Positions 36,167 through 45,035 of a stretch of 64,000 nt of DNA are shown here, piece by piece. Each line of letters begins with the position of its first letter. Positions within the stretch are counted from its first letter, which is position 1. Source of the stretch: JAKZVK01 sp965248255 (GTDB lineage Bacteria; Acidobacteriota; Terriglobia; Bryobacterales; UBA6623); contig CBDFIW010000002.1 in assembly GCA_965248255.1 (NCBI GenBank), positions 1,116,001-1,180,000 of the forward strand, in the 5' to 3' direction. The notes beneath the pieces are model-generated. The model worked only from the letters and a program-made list of their open reading frames with translations, ran no database searches and was not told the origin of the DNA. The translations under genes were made by a program, and so were the position numbers.

Positions 36167-37696
36167 ATGAAATACTGGCTCGGTCTCGACATCGGCACCG
36201 GCGGCTCCCGCGCGCTCCTCGTGGACGCGGACGGACGGGTCGTCGACGGCATTACCGCCCCGCATGAAGAGATGCAGATGCCGCGGCCGCTGTGGGCCGA
36301 GCAGCATCCCGAGGACTGGTGGGAGGCCGCCCAGCAAGCCATCCGCGGCGTGCTGGCCGAGTCCGGCATCGCCGGGGACGACATCGGCGCGGTGGGCCTT
36401 TCCGGGCAGATGCACGGTTTGGTGTTACTCGATGCCGATCACCGGGTCATCCGGCCTGCGCTGATCTGGTGTGACCAGCGAAGCCAGGCCCAAGTGGATT
36501 GGATCAACGCCACCGCCGGTCCTGAGATGGTGCTCGAGCAGACCGCCAATCCGGTGCTGACGGGCTTCACCGCCCCCAAGCTGCTGTGGGTGCGCGACAA
36601 CGATCCCGCGTCGTACGAGCGTGCCCGTCAGGTTCTGCTGCCCAAGGACTACATCCGCTTTTGTCTGACCGGTGAGTTCGCCGGTGAAGTCTCCGACGCC
36701 TCGGGGACAGCCCTGTTCGACGTCGTGCATCGCCGCTGGGCCGACGCACTGATCGAAAAACTCGGCATCGACCGCGACCTGCTGCCCCCGGTGGTCGAGT
36801 CACCCGAGATCACCGGACGAGTCAGCGAACTCGTCGCCGAGACGACGGGGCTGAAAGCCGGCACGCCCGTCGTCGGCGGCGCCGGTGATCAGGCGGCCAG
36901 CGCCGTCGGCAACGGAATCGTGGAACCGGGTCTGGTGTCCGCCACGATCGGCACCTCGGGCGTCGTGTTTTCGCACCTCGATCAAGTGGCCTACGATCCC
37001 CAAGGACGGGTGCATACCTTCTGTCACGCCGTCCCCAGCAAGTGGCACGTGATGGGTGTCACCCAGGCTGCGGGACTCAGCCTGCAATGGTTTCGCAATC
37101 AACTCGCGCCGGACGTGGTGGAGGAGTCCCGCAGGCGGGGCGTGGATCCCTATGAACTCCTTACCGCCGAAGCCGCCGAGATCCCGCCCGGCAGCGAGGG
37201 CCTGTTCTGGCTGCCCTACCTGATGGGTGAGCGGACGCCGCATCTCGACGCCCAAGCCCGCGGCGGCTGGATCGGCCTGACCGCCGGCCATCGCCGCGCC
37301 CACCTCATCCGCTCGGTGCTGGAGGGTGTCTCCTACAGCCTGAAGGATTGCTTGACGATCCTCGAATCCCTCGGCGTCGAGATCGAGTTGGTGCGGGCGT
37401 CGGGCGGCGGCGCCCGCAGTCCCCTATGGCGCGAATTGCTGGCCGCGATCTTCCAGTGCCCGATTACCACGCTGCAAACGCAGGAAGGCTCGGCGTACGG
37501 GGCGGCTTTGCTGGCCATGGTCGGGAGCAGTCAGTACTCCTCGGTCCAAGAGGCCTGTCGTACCGTCGTGCGGGAGCAGGACCGTGTCGAGCCGGACGAA
37601 CAGCAAGCCGCCCAGTACGAGAAGGCGTATCGCGTCTTCCAAGACCTTTATCCGTGCTTGAAAGATACCTTCCCGAGAATGGCCGCGGAAGACTGA
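36167..37696 (+). CDS. xylB: Xylulokinase
   Basis: A 509-residue FGGY-family carbohydrate kinase; phosphorylates D-xylulose to xylulose 5-phosphate. N-terminal ATPase half: WLGLDIGTGGSRALLVDADG, LSGQMHGLVLLDADH (the xylulokinase-specific QMHG) and ALIWCDQRS. C-terminal half: VVGGAGDQAASAVGNG, ATIGTSGVVFSH and RASGGGARSPLWRELLA. The length is normal. No xylA or pentose transporter lies next to it. It starts 51 bp after the nucleotidyltransferase gene, which looks unrelated. Confidence 0.92.
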   Translation: MKYWLGLDIGTGGSRALLVDADGRVVDGITAPHEEMQMPRPLWAEQHPEDWWEAAQQAIRGVLAESGIAGDDIGAVGLSGQMHGLVLLDADHRVIRPALIWCDQRSQAQVDWINATAGPEMVLEQTANPVLTGFTAPKLLWVRDNDPASYERARQVLLPKDYIRFCLTGEFAGEVSDASGTALFDVVHRRWADALIEKLGIDRDLLPPVVESPEITGRVSELVAETTGLKAGTPVVGGAGDQAASAVGNGIVEPGLVSATIGTSGVVFSHLDQVAYDPQGRVHTFCHAVPSKWHVMGVTQAAGLSLQWFRNQLAPDVVEESRRRGVDPYELLTAEAAEIPPGSEGLFWLPYLMGERTPHLDAQARGGWIGLTAGHRRAHLIRSVLEGVSYSLKDCLTILESLGVEIELVRASGGGARSPLWRELLAAIFQCPITTLQTQEGSAYGAALLAMVGSSQYSSVQEACRTVVREQDRVEPDEQQAAQYEKAYRVFQDLYPCLKDTFPRMAAED

Positions 37697-37747
37697 TCAA
37701 ACCATGTCACGCGCGTCAGTATTCAGGAACTACTGTCGCTCGGTCGA

Positions 37748-38395
37748 TCAACCTGGGGGCTCGCCCCTGCGAGACCAGGCCATAGCTTCGCCGAGAATCG
37801 ACTCATCGGTCGTGTAAGCGGCCAGAAAACGTCGTAGCTCGTCTGTAGGTGCTGTTAGGACGACGCAGGTATACACCCTCGGCTTCCTGGTCGGTCCAGC
37901 TCCCTGCAGGTCAGAGGCCGCGCCAGGCGCGACCTTCACCTGCCTCCGAATCTCGTGTGAAACCAACAGCTTTCCTGCCAAGCTGTCCTGAAAGAGCCGC
38001 TTGTGATCGAGAGGCCTGAGCCGGAACATCTCTTGATCGATCTCGAACTGGAACATCAGATAACAGGTCTGATCCGCCTGCTCGTCGAAGAACAAGTGCT
38101 GGGAGCAGTTTTCTTCGGTCGCCTGTAGGAAAAGTCTGCCGCCGATCCGGGTGAGACCGATGTCGATCTTCTCCGTTTCGCCTTCCTCCTTCGAAACACC
38201 TACATAGGCCTCTCCGTTTCGCCGAATGGTGAATGTGTCGGACTCCGGATCATCGGATTCACTCCAGGTTCCCAGAAGTCTGTCGTCTACAATCGCCTCC
38301 CCGTCTCGAATCACGGGATGGGTCAGTACGACATCGTCACAGCCGGAGCTGGCGAAAGTTGCCCAGGCTAGTAGGAGGATCTTGGCCTGTCGCAT
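37748..38395 (-). CDS. Predicted lipoprotein of unknown function
   Basis: A 215-residue protein that I do not recognise. ATG 38395 gives MRQAKILLLAWATFASSGC, a short lipoprotein signal with a Cys at position 19. The mature part begins DDVVLTHPVIRDGEAIVDDRLLGTWSES and FTIRRNGEAYVGVSKEEG, which looks like a lipocalin-like or beta-sandwich domain opening with an LxGTW motif. An IS630 copy ends 78 bp upstream of the start, so the native promoter may be interrupted. It is convergent with xylB (51 bp between). Confidence 0.6.
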   Translation of the reverse strand: MRQAKILLLAWATFASSGCDDVVLTHPVIRDGEAIVDDRLLGTWSESDDPESDTFTIRRNGEAYVGVSKEEGETEKIDIGLTRIGGRLFLQATEENCSQHLFFDEQADQTCYLMFQFEIDQEMFRLRPLDHKRLFQDSLAGKLLVSHEIRRQVKVAPGAASDLQGAGPTRKPRVYTCVVLTAPTDELRRFLAAYTTDESILGEAMAWSRRGEPPG

Positions 38396-38472
38396 CTGGC
38401 TCACCGCGCGGCTTCGAGCCGCGTAAGCAATCTCGTCGGGCTTGTCGTTGTTCTTCGCCGGCAGGAACTCTA

Positions 38473-39566
38473 TTGACTCCCGCATAATATAGAGTCAGTC
38501 AAAACAAAGAGAAGACTGTTTCCAGAAGGCCGTGATCAAACGCGGTTTGCGGTACATGCGGCGGAGTGCCTTGCGGGCCCGCTCGTTCAGCTCGCCGTAG
38601 TCTTTCGGACAGACGTTCGGCAACTCGTGCTGCTTCCAGTAAGCCCAGATGTATTCCACCGGATTCAGCTCCGGCGCATAGGGTGGCAAGTACTCGGTTG
38701 CGATGTGGCCTTCGGAGAGTTCGATGAACTCTTGCACCAGGCGGCTACGGTGCGCCGGCAGCCGATCCCAGACGATCAGCAGCGGGCGATCGATATGACG
38801 TACCAACGCCTTGAGAAAGTCGGTCACTTGCTCTTTGCCGATCGCACCGGGATAGAGCCGGAAGTAGAAGTTACGCAGCGTCAGCCCCGCCGAGACGGAA
38901 AGCTTCTCCCAGTTGAAGTTAAACTGCAGCACCGGTGTTTGGCCACGTGGCGCCCAGGTGCGGCAGCGATGCGGCTTCTGACTCAATCCGCTTTCGTCGA
39001 TGAAGACGAGCGTACGGCCTTCGTTTTGGGCTTTTTTTTAATGCGCTTCCAGGTCTTGCGCTTCCAGGTGCGGATCCGCTCTTCGTTGCGCTCGCGCGCC
39101 TTTCCGGCCGGGCGTTGCGGGCTCCAGTCGAGCGCTCGCAGGATCTTCCAGGCGTGGCCTGCGTGGTATGCGACCCCGAACTCGTCTCCGATCAGCCGAG
39201 CCACCCGCGGACAGCTCCACAGGGGCGTTGGGAAGCCGTGGGCTTCCGGGCCTTCCAGCAGCAGCGACGTCAGGCGTTCGCGTTGTGCGGCATCGAGGAG
39301 CGGCTTGCGTCCGGCGCGCCCGGCCTGGCGGAGTCCGGCCGCACCCTGCTCGCGGTATTGCCGCCGCCACTCACTGACGGTTTGGCGAGCGACGTTCAGC
39401 CGTCTCGCCGTCTCGGACTGATTGTGGCCTTGGTGGAGCAGCCGCATCGCTTCGAAACGGCGCTTCTCCAGCGCCTTGAAATCCCGCTTCACACCTTTGG
39501 GGTTGCCCATACATATATAGATGCTCCACACTGTCAAAAAGTGTCATAATAATTTGCGGGATTCAA
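38473..39566 (-). mobile_element. IS630-family element, type 1, copy 2
   Basis: A 1094-bp element between TA dinucleotides at 38471-38472 and 39567-39568, with the same terminal repeats as copies 1 and 3. The empty site reconstructs as GACCTAGAG (CTAG target). It lies opposite in orientation to copies 1 and 3, between a lipoprotein gene and a DUF507 gene. Confidence 0.95.
38495..39510 (-). CDS. IS630 transposase, fused by -1 frameshift (copy 2)
   Basis: Same two-frame arrangement as copy 1, with the A8 run at 39032-39039 (T8 on the + strand). OrfA differs from copy 3 by LIGDEF in place of LTGDEF. OrfB, with VWDRLPAHRS and PELNPVEYIW, is intact. The -1 shift joins the HTH half to the DDE half. 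Confidence 0.9.
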
Positions 39567-39574
39567 TAGGTCAT

Positions 39575-39594
39575 GACGGCGTGGTGACGCCGTC
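39575..39594 (-). terminator. Hairpin downstream of the DUF507 gene
   Basis: GACGGCGT-GGTG-ACGCCGTC: a perfect 8-bp stem with a 4-nt loop, 25 bp after the DUF507 stop. No T-run follows on the minus strand. IS630 copy 2 inserted 7 bp beyond it. Confidence 0.45.
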
Positions 39595-39618
39595 GGTAAG
39601 CTTCAATTCCAACAGCGC

Positions 39619-40224
39619 TCAGGCCGACGGCAAGCCCGGCGACAGATCAATCCCGTAGCGTTTCATCTCTTCTTCGTAGTAGCGGCGGTAGAGAAGAGTC
39701 CACTCCTCACTACCCTCGGGAATCTCGCGCTGTTGTTTCGTAATCTTCTCCTGGGCGAGTTTGTCGATCGCCTCTTCCTTGGTGAGGATGTCCCTCATCT
39801 CCTTGAGGATCTCCAGGCGCACTTCATTCCAGCGTTTGTTGAGCCGAACGCCGGATATGCGGGGGAGCTGCCCGGCGAGCTTGTGCGACATCTCGGTGAC
39901 CTTGTCGCGCGAGATCTTCATATTCTGCTCGGCAGGTCCGCGCGGCTGGGCCGAGACCGCTTTGCGCTCGTCGAGGATGCTCCGTTTGACCTTCTTGAAC
40001 ATCTCTTGATAAGGGATGCGTTGGCTGCGCATGTAGTCGGTGTACTGGTTCAGCAACTCCCGGGCCTCGGCGTTGATCTCGTCCTCCAGGCTCAACTCAT
40101 CGATGATGGCGGTCTCGAAGGCTGACTGGACCGCCGCCTGGTCGGGGATCACGCAGGTTTCCTGCCCGAGCCGATGGCCGAGCTCCCGGGCCATATAGGT
40201 AATGAATGTTCTCGGCAGCAACAT
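39619..40224 (-). CDS. DUF507 family protein
   Basis: A 201-residue, mainly helical cytoplasmic protein. The start MLLPRTFITYMARELGHRL and the second half ISRDKVTEMSHKLAG with IPEGSEEWTLLYRRYYEEEM are characteristic of DUF507, which consists of two similar helical halves and is common in acidobacteria and other deep lineages. The function is unknown. The length is full for the family. The next gene upstream on this strand (40304-41140) ends 79 bp away. Confidence 0.85.
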   Translation of the reverse strand: MLLPRTFITYMARELGHRLGQETCVIPDQAAVQSAFETAIIDELSLEDEINAEARELLNQYTDYMRSQRIPYQEMFKKVKRSILDERKAVSAQPRGPAEQNMKISRDKVTEMSHKLAGQLPRISGVRLNKRWNEVRLEILKEMRDILTKEEAIDKLAQEKITKQQREIPEGSEEWTLLYRRYYEEEMKRYGIDLSPGLPSA

Positions 40225-40303
40225 TTTGACAGGTCAGTTTATCGGGCTGTCGCGGAGGGTGTCAAACGCGCCGTGCCCTAATGGCTCCGGCGACATGTCC
40301 CGT

Positions 40304-41140
40304 CTATTTCTCTTTGCCGGCGCCACGGGCTTTGGCGGACGCCGTGCGCGCTCCCGACCCTCCCACCGTGATTCCCCGCAGGGCGAAATCCCAGACCCGA
40401 ACATTCCCCTCGCCCGGCGTATACTCGATCACGGCGTACTCCCCGGGCACCAGCGGCTCGACCGGCCAAACCTTGTACACGTTAGAGGCGAGCTGCTGGC
40501 GGAAAATCTCGATCGTCTCCTGTTCCTCCCACTTGTCCTCCACCTGCTTGACCGAGGAGATCACCTGTACCACTCGGGCCTTTTTCTTGGGTTTCAGTCT
40601 GAACAGCTCGATGCGTGAGATCTTCTCCAGCCGCACATAGAACAGGGGCCGGCTGCCGTTCGCCGTGAACGCGGAAGTGGCTCCCTCGATCTCCGCGGTC
40701 GTCTTTCCCGCTACCGTCGGCAGAGGGGAGATCACCTGCAGCACCGTCCTCGTCTTGCTGCTGTTGTGGGTAACGACGTTCTGCTTGACCTCGACGATAC
40801 GGTCCTCGTCCAGGTGGTAGACTCCGTCTTCCAAAGGGACGCTGTGCAACTCCGTGCGCGCCTTGCGTTCGGCCTCGCGTTCGATGCGCTGTTCCTCGCG
40901 AAGCTCGTGTCGGCGGGCTTCTTCCCGCTCCGCTCGGCGGTGTGTTTTTTCCAGATCGACCAGCTCGAGAGGTATCTCCTCCCAGGCGCTGCGCTCGACG
41001 CTGTAGTAGCGCACGCGGTCGCCGGTGACCTCGTACTCACTGACCAGCAGGTCGCCGCCGCCTTGCAGGTACAGGCGCGTCCGGGCCGCTTCGAGCGGCA
41101 GTAGGATAATCAGCACCAGCAGGGTGATTCGGGGCAGCAT
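40304..41140 (-). CDS. Secreted protein of unknown function, charged-helix region
   Basis: A 278-residue protein with a signal peptide (MLPRITLLVLIILLPLEAAR). A short N-terminal domain (LYLQGGGDLLVSEYEVTGD and RVRYYSVERSAWEEIPLELV) has the look of small acidobacterial SH3-like or DUF-type beta modules. A strongly charged helix follows, near 66-95 (HRRAEREEARRHELREEQRI). The C-terminal beta-rich domain is about 110-265. I cannot name a family. It shares a short 58-bp divergent promoter region with the membrane protein gene at 41199. Confidence 0.6.
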   Translation of the reverse strand: MLPRITLLVLIILLPLEAARTRLYLQGGGDLLVSEYEVTGDRVRYYSVERSAWEEIPLELVDLEKTHRRAEREEARRHELREEQRIEREAERKARTELHSVPLEDGVYHLDEDRIVEVKQNVVTHNSSKTRTVLQVISPLPTVAGKTTAEIEGATSAFTANGSRPLFYVRLEKISRIELFRLKPKKKARVVQVISSVKQVEDKWEEQETIEIFRQQLASNVYKVWPVEPLVPGEYAVIEYTPGEGNVRVWDFALRGITVGGSGARTASAKARGAGKEK

Positions 41141-41198
41141 CGGCTCTACTCATGGTAACGTGGCCCGCGGCGGGTCCGTTGCTAGAATAGGAAACCTC

Positions 41199-41869
41199 AT
41201 GTCGCCGGCTACCCACGCCGTGTTGGGCGCGGCGATCGCCGGGGCGGCACCCCGCCTGTGGATCGCTCTGCCGCTGGCGTTCGTTTCCCATTTCGTCTGC
41301 GATGCGATCTACCATTTTGAGGCCTTCTACCCGCTTTCGCGGAAACTGGGCGTCAGCCATAACGAGGCGTTCGCCGTCACCGTAGCCGGACTGGCGTTGG
41401 CGCTGCTACCGGCCCTTTGGTTGTTCACTCGCCGTAACCGGCTGCTGCTGCCGTTTTGTCTCTACATGGCCGGTGTCAGCCTGTTGCCGGTATTGGAGCA
41501 GGGCGTTTATCGTCTGGCGGCCGGCCTACTGATCGCCGGCCTATTTTTCTTTTCTCGGACTCAGCGCGGTTGTGCCGCTGGGTGTTAGGCGCCTTCGCCG
41601 CCAATCTGCCGGACCTGGCCCGCTGGGTCTTCGAGCCCCTGAACCGGCTTCACATGGCCGCGCACTACGAAGGAATCAACGACCTCGGAGACGTGCTCTA
41701 CCGCTCGATTCGAAAGCAGCCTAGCCTTCTTGTGGGCGACCGTTTCGACGACACCTACTACGTGCTGGGCTATGCCATCGAGCTAGCCGTCGAAGTGTCG
41801 CTCCTGCTCGGCGGCCTCTACCTGATGTCACCCCCCGTTCGCACTTCCAAATCCCGGCCATCCATGTAA
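41199..41869 (+). pseudogene. Hydrophobic YdjM-like membrane protein, frameshifted
   Basis: The first part (41199-41588, MSPATHAVLGAAIAGAAPRL, then SHFVCDAIYHFE) has membrane segments and resembles YdjM/metal-dependent-hydrolase-like membrane proteins. Its frame ends after FFFSRTQRG. The -1 frame takes over in the same place (WVLGAFAANLPDLARWVFEP, HMAAHYEGINDLGD, YAIELAVEVSLLLGGLY) and runs to 41869. A single indel near the T-rich tract 41543-41556 would join them into a ~223-residue protein. Either the gene is damaged or there is a sequence error; programmed shifting has no clear slippery heptamer here. Its 3' end overlaps the phosphatase gene tail to tail by 52 bp. Confidence 0.55.
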
Positions 41870-43986
41870 CCCGGCCGCTCGATCCCAAACAGCGACAGCG
41901 TCGTCGGCGCGAGGTCTTCGATACCCGGGTCCTCGGCCTCAAACGAACGGTTGCAAAATACCACGCCGGGCACTAGGGCCGGGTCCATGCAGTGGTCGCC
42001 GCTCCAGGCCTTCGAGTTGTCGGCGAAGACCGGCCCGCCCACTTTGCCGAGAGCGGCGTCCCAGGCACTGCGGTAGCCGGAGCTATAGCCGATTACGACG
42101 TCCGGCGCGGCGTCCATGTAGGGACCTCGGTAGATCCGCTCCTTCGTCCAAGCCTCGCGAATGGCCGTCGTGCCGCGCTCGGGGTCTTCGAGACCCGTGA
42201 GCTTCTCGGCCAGCTCTTTCTTGAGCGCGGCCGCCTCGGCGCCGGGCGGCACAATGCCTTGTGACTCGCGGCCCTTCTGGTTGAGGTAGACGCCGGCCAG
42301 CCCAAAGGTGTACGCGCGCGTGCGGCTCCAGTCGACCCCTTTGAGATAGGGGCCGCTCTCGGTCGCGCCGTCCTTAAGGACGAGGTATCCGTTCTCGAGC
42401 AACCATGTGTTGAGGTTGACGCCGCGCTGGAACGACTTGAAGCCGTGGTCCGACAGCACGAAGAACACGGTCTCGTCATCGACGTACGCCAGACTTTTGC
42501 CGACGATGCCGTCCATCCGGCGGTACAGATCCTCGATCACGTGCCGGTAATCGGCCCCCCCGGCTCCATTGGGATTCATTCGATGCGCGGGATGGTCCGG
42601 CTCCAGGTAGCGATAGAACATGTGCTGCACGCGGTCGCTCGTATCGAAAACACAGGCGACCACGCCCTGTCGGGTCTTCTCGAGCGCATTGACATACATG
42701 CTTTCGCGCTCGTCGCAGATCAGGTAGGCCTGTTCGAGAAACGCCTTCTCGTCGATGACGCGCTCGTTGAGCGCCCAGGTGTCCTCGGCCAGCCCCAGGG
42801 TCGCGTACGTCCCGAGCAGCTTAGCGAGGTGGGTCGCGTAATAGCGCGGATGGGAAATCGGCAGCGCCGGCTTCTCGGGGTCGATGTTGATCGGCGTGAC
42901 GTAGAGCGAAACCTCCGGGGCCGCCTCGGTCAACAGAAACCGGGCGACGCCTTGGACCTTGACGCCCCAGCCGGCGCGGAAGGTGAGCCGCATCCACGGC
43001 GAGTATTCGCCGCGCTCGAGGGTGAGCGCCTCGCCGTCGAATTCGAGCTTGGCCGATTGCGAATCCCCGGCGAGCCTCAGCCGAAACGGGAGCCGCATCG
43101 GTCCCGCATCGGTCCGCAGAGGATTGGGGGGCCCTTCGATCGAACCACTGAAACGGTCGCCGTCACGCTTCAACGCAAACCGGTTGCCGCCCTCGAAAAA
43201 GGGTTCGGCGGTCGTGTTGGTGGTGAACTGCTGAAAGCTGCCCTGCGTGCCCAGCAGGTCGGGCGTACACATCGCGGACAGTTGCTTCCCGTTGAACTTC
43301 TCCGGCGGGAACGTGATCGGTACCCGCAGGATCGACGACCCAATGTGGTGGTCTCCGAGGATGCTCCAGAACGTACGGCTCTTGCGCCGCATCTCGACCG
43401 TCGCGTGGTTGAGCGGGATGCGCCAGCGGCCCAGCGTCAGCCACCGCGACGGCGGCCGCACCCGCGAAGACGACAGCTCGGGAACATACGTGCGGATACT
43501 GCGGTTCAGGAAGTCGTACAAGCTGTGCTTGGCCGGATTGACGCCCGTCGCGAACGTGGCCCAGGCCACCGGCGACAGAGGGGGGTAGGTTGTGCGCAAC
43601 CGGCTGAACGTTCCTTCGTCCCGCAGCCGCTGGAGGTTGGGCAGTTTGCCCGCGGCCATGAATTGCTCGGTGAGGTCCGGGTCGAGGCCGTCGAGCCCGA
43701 GAAAAATCATCTTGCGGATGCGCGCGTTCTTGAGGCCCTTCTTACCCGACACCACTCGCCACAGCACCCGGAACGGCCAGATCAAGATCGACGCCGCCCC
43801 CAACAAGAAGGCCATTAGCAGACTAAAAAAGGAGCCGAGAAAGGCGAAGCCGGCACCGGGGCCGATGTAGGCGCGGTGAGTAGCCGTTTCGGGAGCGTCC
43901 ACGGGCGCGATCGTCGCGGACACAAGCAAGACCGCCGCGGCGGCAAGCGCCCAGCAGATGGCCCTTACAACCCGAGCCGTGACCAT
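41818..43986 (-). CDS. Membrane-anchored alkaline phosphatase-superfamily hydrolase
   Basis: A 722-residue protein of the nucleotide pyrophosphatase/phosphodiesterase-like type. Two N-terminal membrane segments (about 5-25 and 38-65) come before the catalytic domain. MIFLGLDGLDPDLTEQF is the first metal site, and PPLSPVAWATFATGVNPAKH carries the nucleophile region. Later VFFVLSDHGFKSF (metal Asp-His) and WSGDHCMDPALVPGV (metal His) complete the site. The substrate is unknown; phosphodiesters or phospholipid head groups are typical. ATG 43986 was chosen; this codon lies inside a family-2 palindromic repeat, whose variant sequence creates it. The next gene on this strand (44116-44979) is a related hydrolase. 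Confidence 0.82.
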   Translation of the reverse strand: MVTARVVRAICWALAAAAVLLVSATIAPVDAPETATHRAYIGPGAGFAFLGSFFSLLMAFLLGAASILIWPFRVLWRVVSGKKGLKNARIRKMIFLGLDGLDPDLTEQFMAAGKLPNLQRLRDEGTFSRLRTTYPPLSPVAWATFATGVNPAKHSLYDFLNRSIRTYVPELSSSRVRPPSRWLTLGRWRIPLNHATVEMRRKSRTFWSILGDHHIGSSILRVPITFPPEKFNGKQLSAMCTPDLLGTQGSFQQFTTNTTAEPFFEGGNRFALKRDGDRFSGSIEGPPNPLRTDAGPMRLPFRLRLAGDSQSAKLEFDGEALTLERGEYSPWMRLTFRAGWGVKVQGVARFLLTEAAPEVSLYVTPINIDPEKPALPISHPRYYATHLAKLLGTYATLGLAEDTWALNERVIDEKAFLEQAYLICDERESMYVNALEKTRQGVVACVFDTSDRVQHMFYRYLEPDHPAHRMNPNGAGGADYRHVIEDLYRRMDGIVGKSLAYVDDETVFFVLSDHGFKSFQRGVNLNTWLLENGYLVLKDGATESGPYLKGVDWSRTRAYTFGLAGVYLNQKGRESQGIVPPGAEAAALKKELAEKLTGLEDPERGTTAIREAWTKERIYRGPYMDAAPDVVIGYSSGYRSAWDAALGKVGGPVFADNSKAWSGDHCMDPALVPGVVFCNRSFEAEDPGIEDLAPTTLSLFGIERPGYMDGRDLEVRTGGDIR

Positions 43987-43998
43987 GAGGGAGCGGTC
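43972..43998. repeat. Family-2 repeat overlapping a gene start
   Basis: Matches the 15175 and 52080 copies except that their GACCGTAAGGG reads GACCATGAGGG here. On the minus strand this turns TTACGG into TCATGG and supplies the ATG of the phosphatase gene. Confidence 0.7.
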
Positions 43999-44115
43999 CA
44001 CATCACTTCTCCGTAGCATTGGCTCCGCTCACAGCAAGAATCCGCCCAACTCGCTTGCGTCTCGTGAAGCCGGCGCTCGGGGCCGGCCCACGAGCAAGAG
44101 TCCTTGTCGTTACCC

Positions 44116-44979
44116 CTAGCGGATCTTACCCTCCACGAAGGGCACCTCGAAAACTTTGTCGTGCTGAATCGGGCCGTGGCCGAAATAGCCGTCCTCGCCG
44201 AACAGCTCGCCGTGGTCGGCGGTGATCGTGACGTAGGTGTCCTTCGGGACGATGTCGAACAGCTCTTCCACGACGCGGTCGAGATACTTCACGGCCTGGA
44301 TTTGCCTTTGCCGCAATTCGTCCAGCGCCTTCTGGTTGAAGAAGCGCTCCTTCCCCTTGACCAGCTTGCCGCCGACCACATGATCGTCCAGGTGCTTGAA
44401 GACGCCGTGGACGCCACTGATGCGCGGCCACTCCTCGGGTGGCTCGTCCGGCAACGCATACGGATAGTGCGTCTCGCCCACGTTCAAGATGTAGAACGAC
44501 GGCTTGTCTTTGGAGAACTTCATCTCGCTCAACATAGCCCGCATGTCATTGTGCTTCTCCATCAATTGGTAGGAGTCGAACCCGTTGTTCAAAATGGTCT
44601 TTGGGTTCAGCACAGGCAGCGACACCATCGCATGCGTCCGGTAACCCATCTTGTGTTTGAGAAAAGCCGGGAAATAGAGCTGCGGAACCAGCGACTTGAA
44701 CTCAATGTTCTCCGCGCCTAATCGTTCGTTGAAACGGAGAAAGTCCTTCTTGTAGTACTCGGACGCGAACACCCGCTTGGGACTGTGGTGCGGCAGCAGT
44801 CCGGTGAGCAGATTGTAGTGCGACGGTGCCGTCCACGAGGCGTACGACCAGCGCTTCTCGACCTTGCCCAGCTTCCGCATCACCTTCGGACGTCCCTTGA
44901 CGAAAGCGTCGTAGCGGCAGCTATCGAAGATGACGAGAACGTAGTTATTCAGGCGGGTGCGCTTCTTCCGGACAGCCAT
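44116..44979 (-). CDS. Sulfatase-like hydrolase
   Basis: A 287-residue cytoplasmic-looking member of the sulfatase/alkaline-phosphatase superfamily; no signal peptide is seen. VLVIFDSCRYDAFVKGR gives the first metal site, with Ser or Cys as possible nucleophile. YASWTAPSHYNLLTGLLPHH is the second conserved block, and YVTITADHGELFGEDGYFGHG the C-terminal Asp-His metal site. Sulfatases need Cys/Ser-x-Pro-x-Arg; TAPSHYNL does not fit, so a phosphatase or unknown hydrolase is more likely. It lies upstream of the larger phosphatase gene on the same strand with 129 bp between. Confidence 0.72.
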   Translation of the reverse strand: MAVRKKRTRLNNYVLVIFDSCRYDAFVKGRPKVMRKLGKVEKRWSYASWTAPSHYNLLTGLLPHHSPKRVFASEYYKKDFLRFNERLGAENIEFKSLVPQLYFPAFLKHKMGYRTHAMVSLPVLNPKTILNNGFDSYQLMEKHNDMRAMLSEMKFSKDKPSFYILNVGETHYPYALPDEPPEEWPRISGVHGVFKHLDDHVVGGKLVKGKERFFNQKALDELRQRQIQAVKYLDRVVEELFDIVPKDTYVTITADHGELFGEDGYFGHGPIQHDKVFEVPFVEGKIR

Positions 44980-45035
44980 TCGAAGAGAGGCTCAGTATAG
45001 CATCGGGTCCCGTAAACCCCGTCGCGAGGCGTCCG

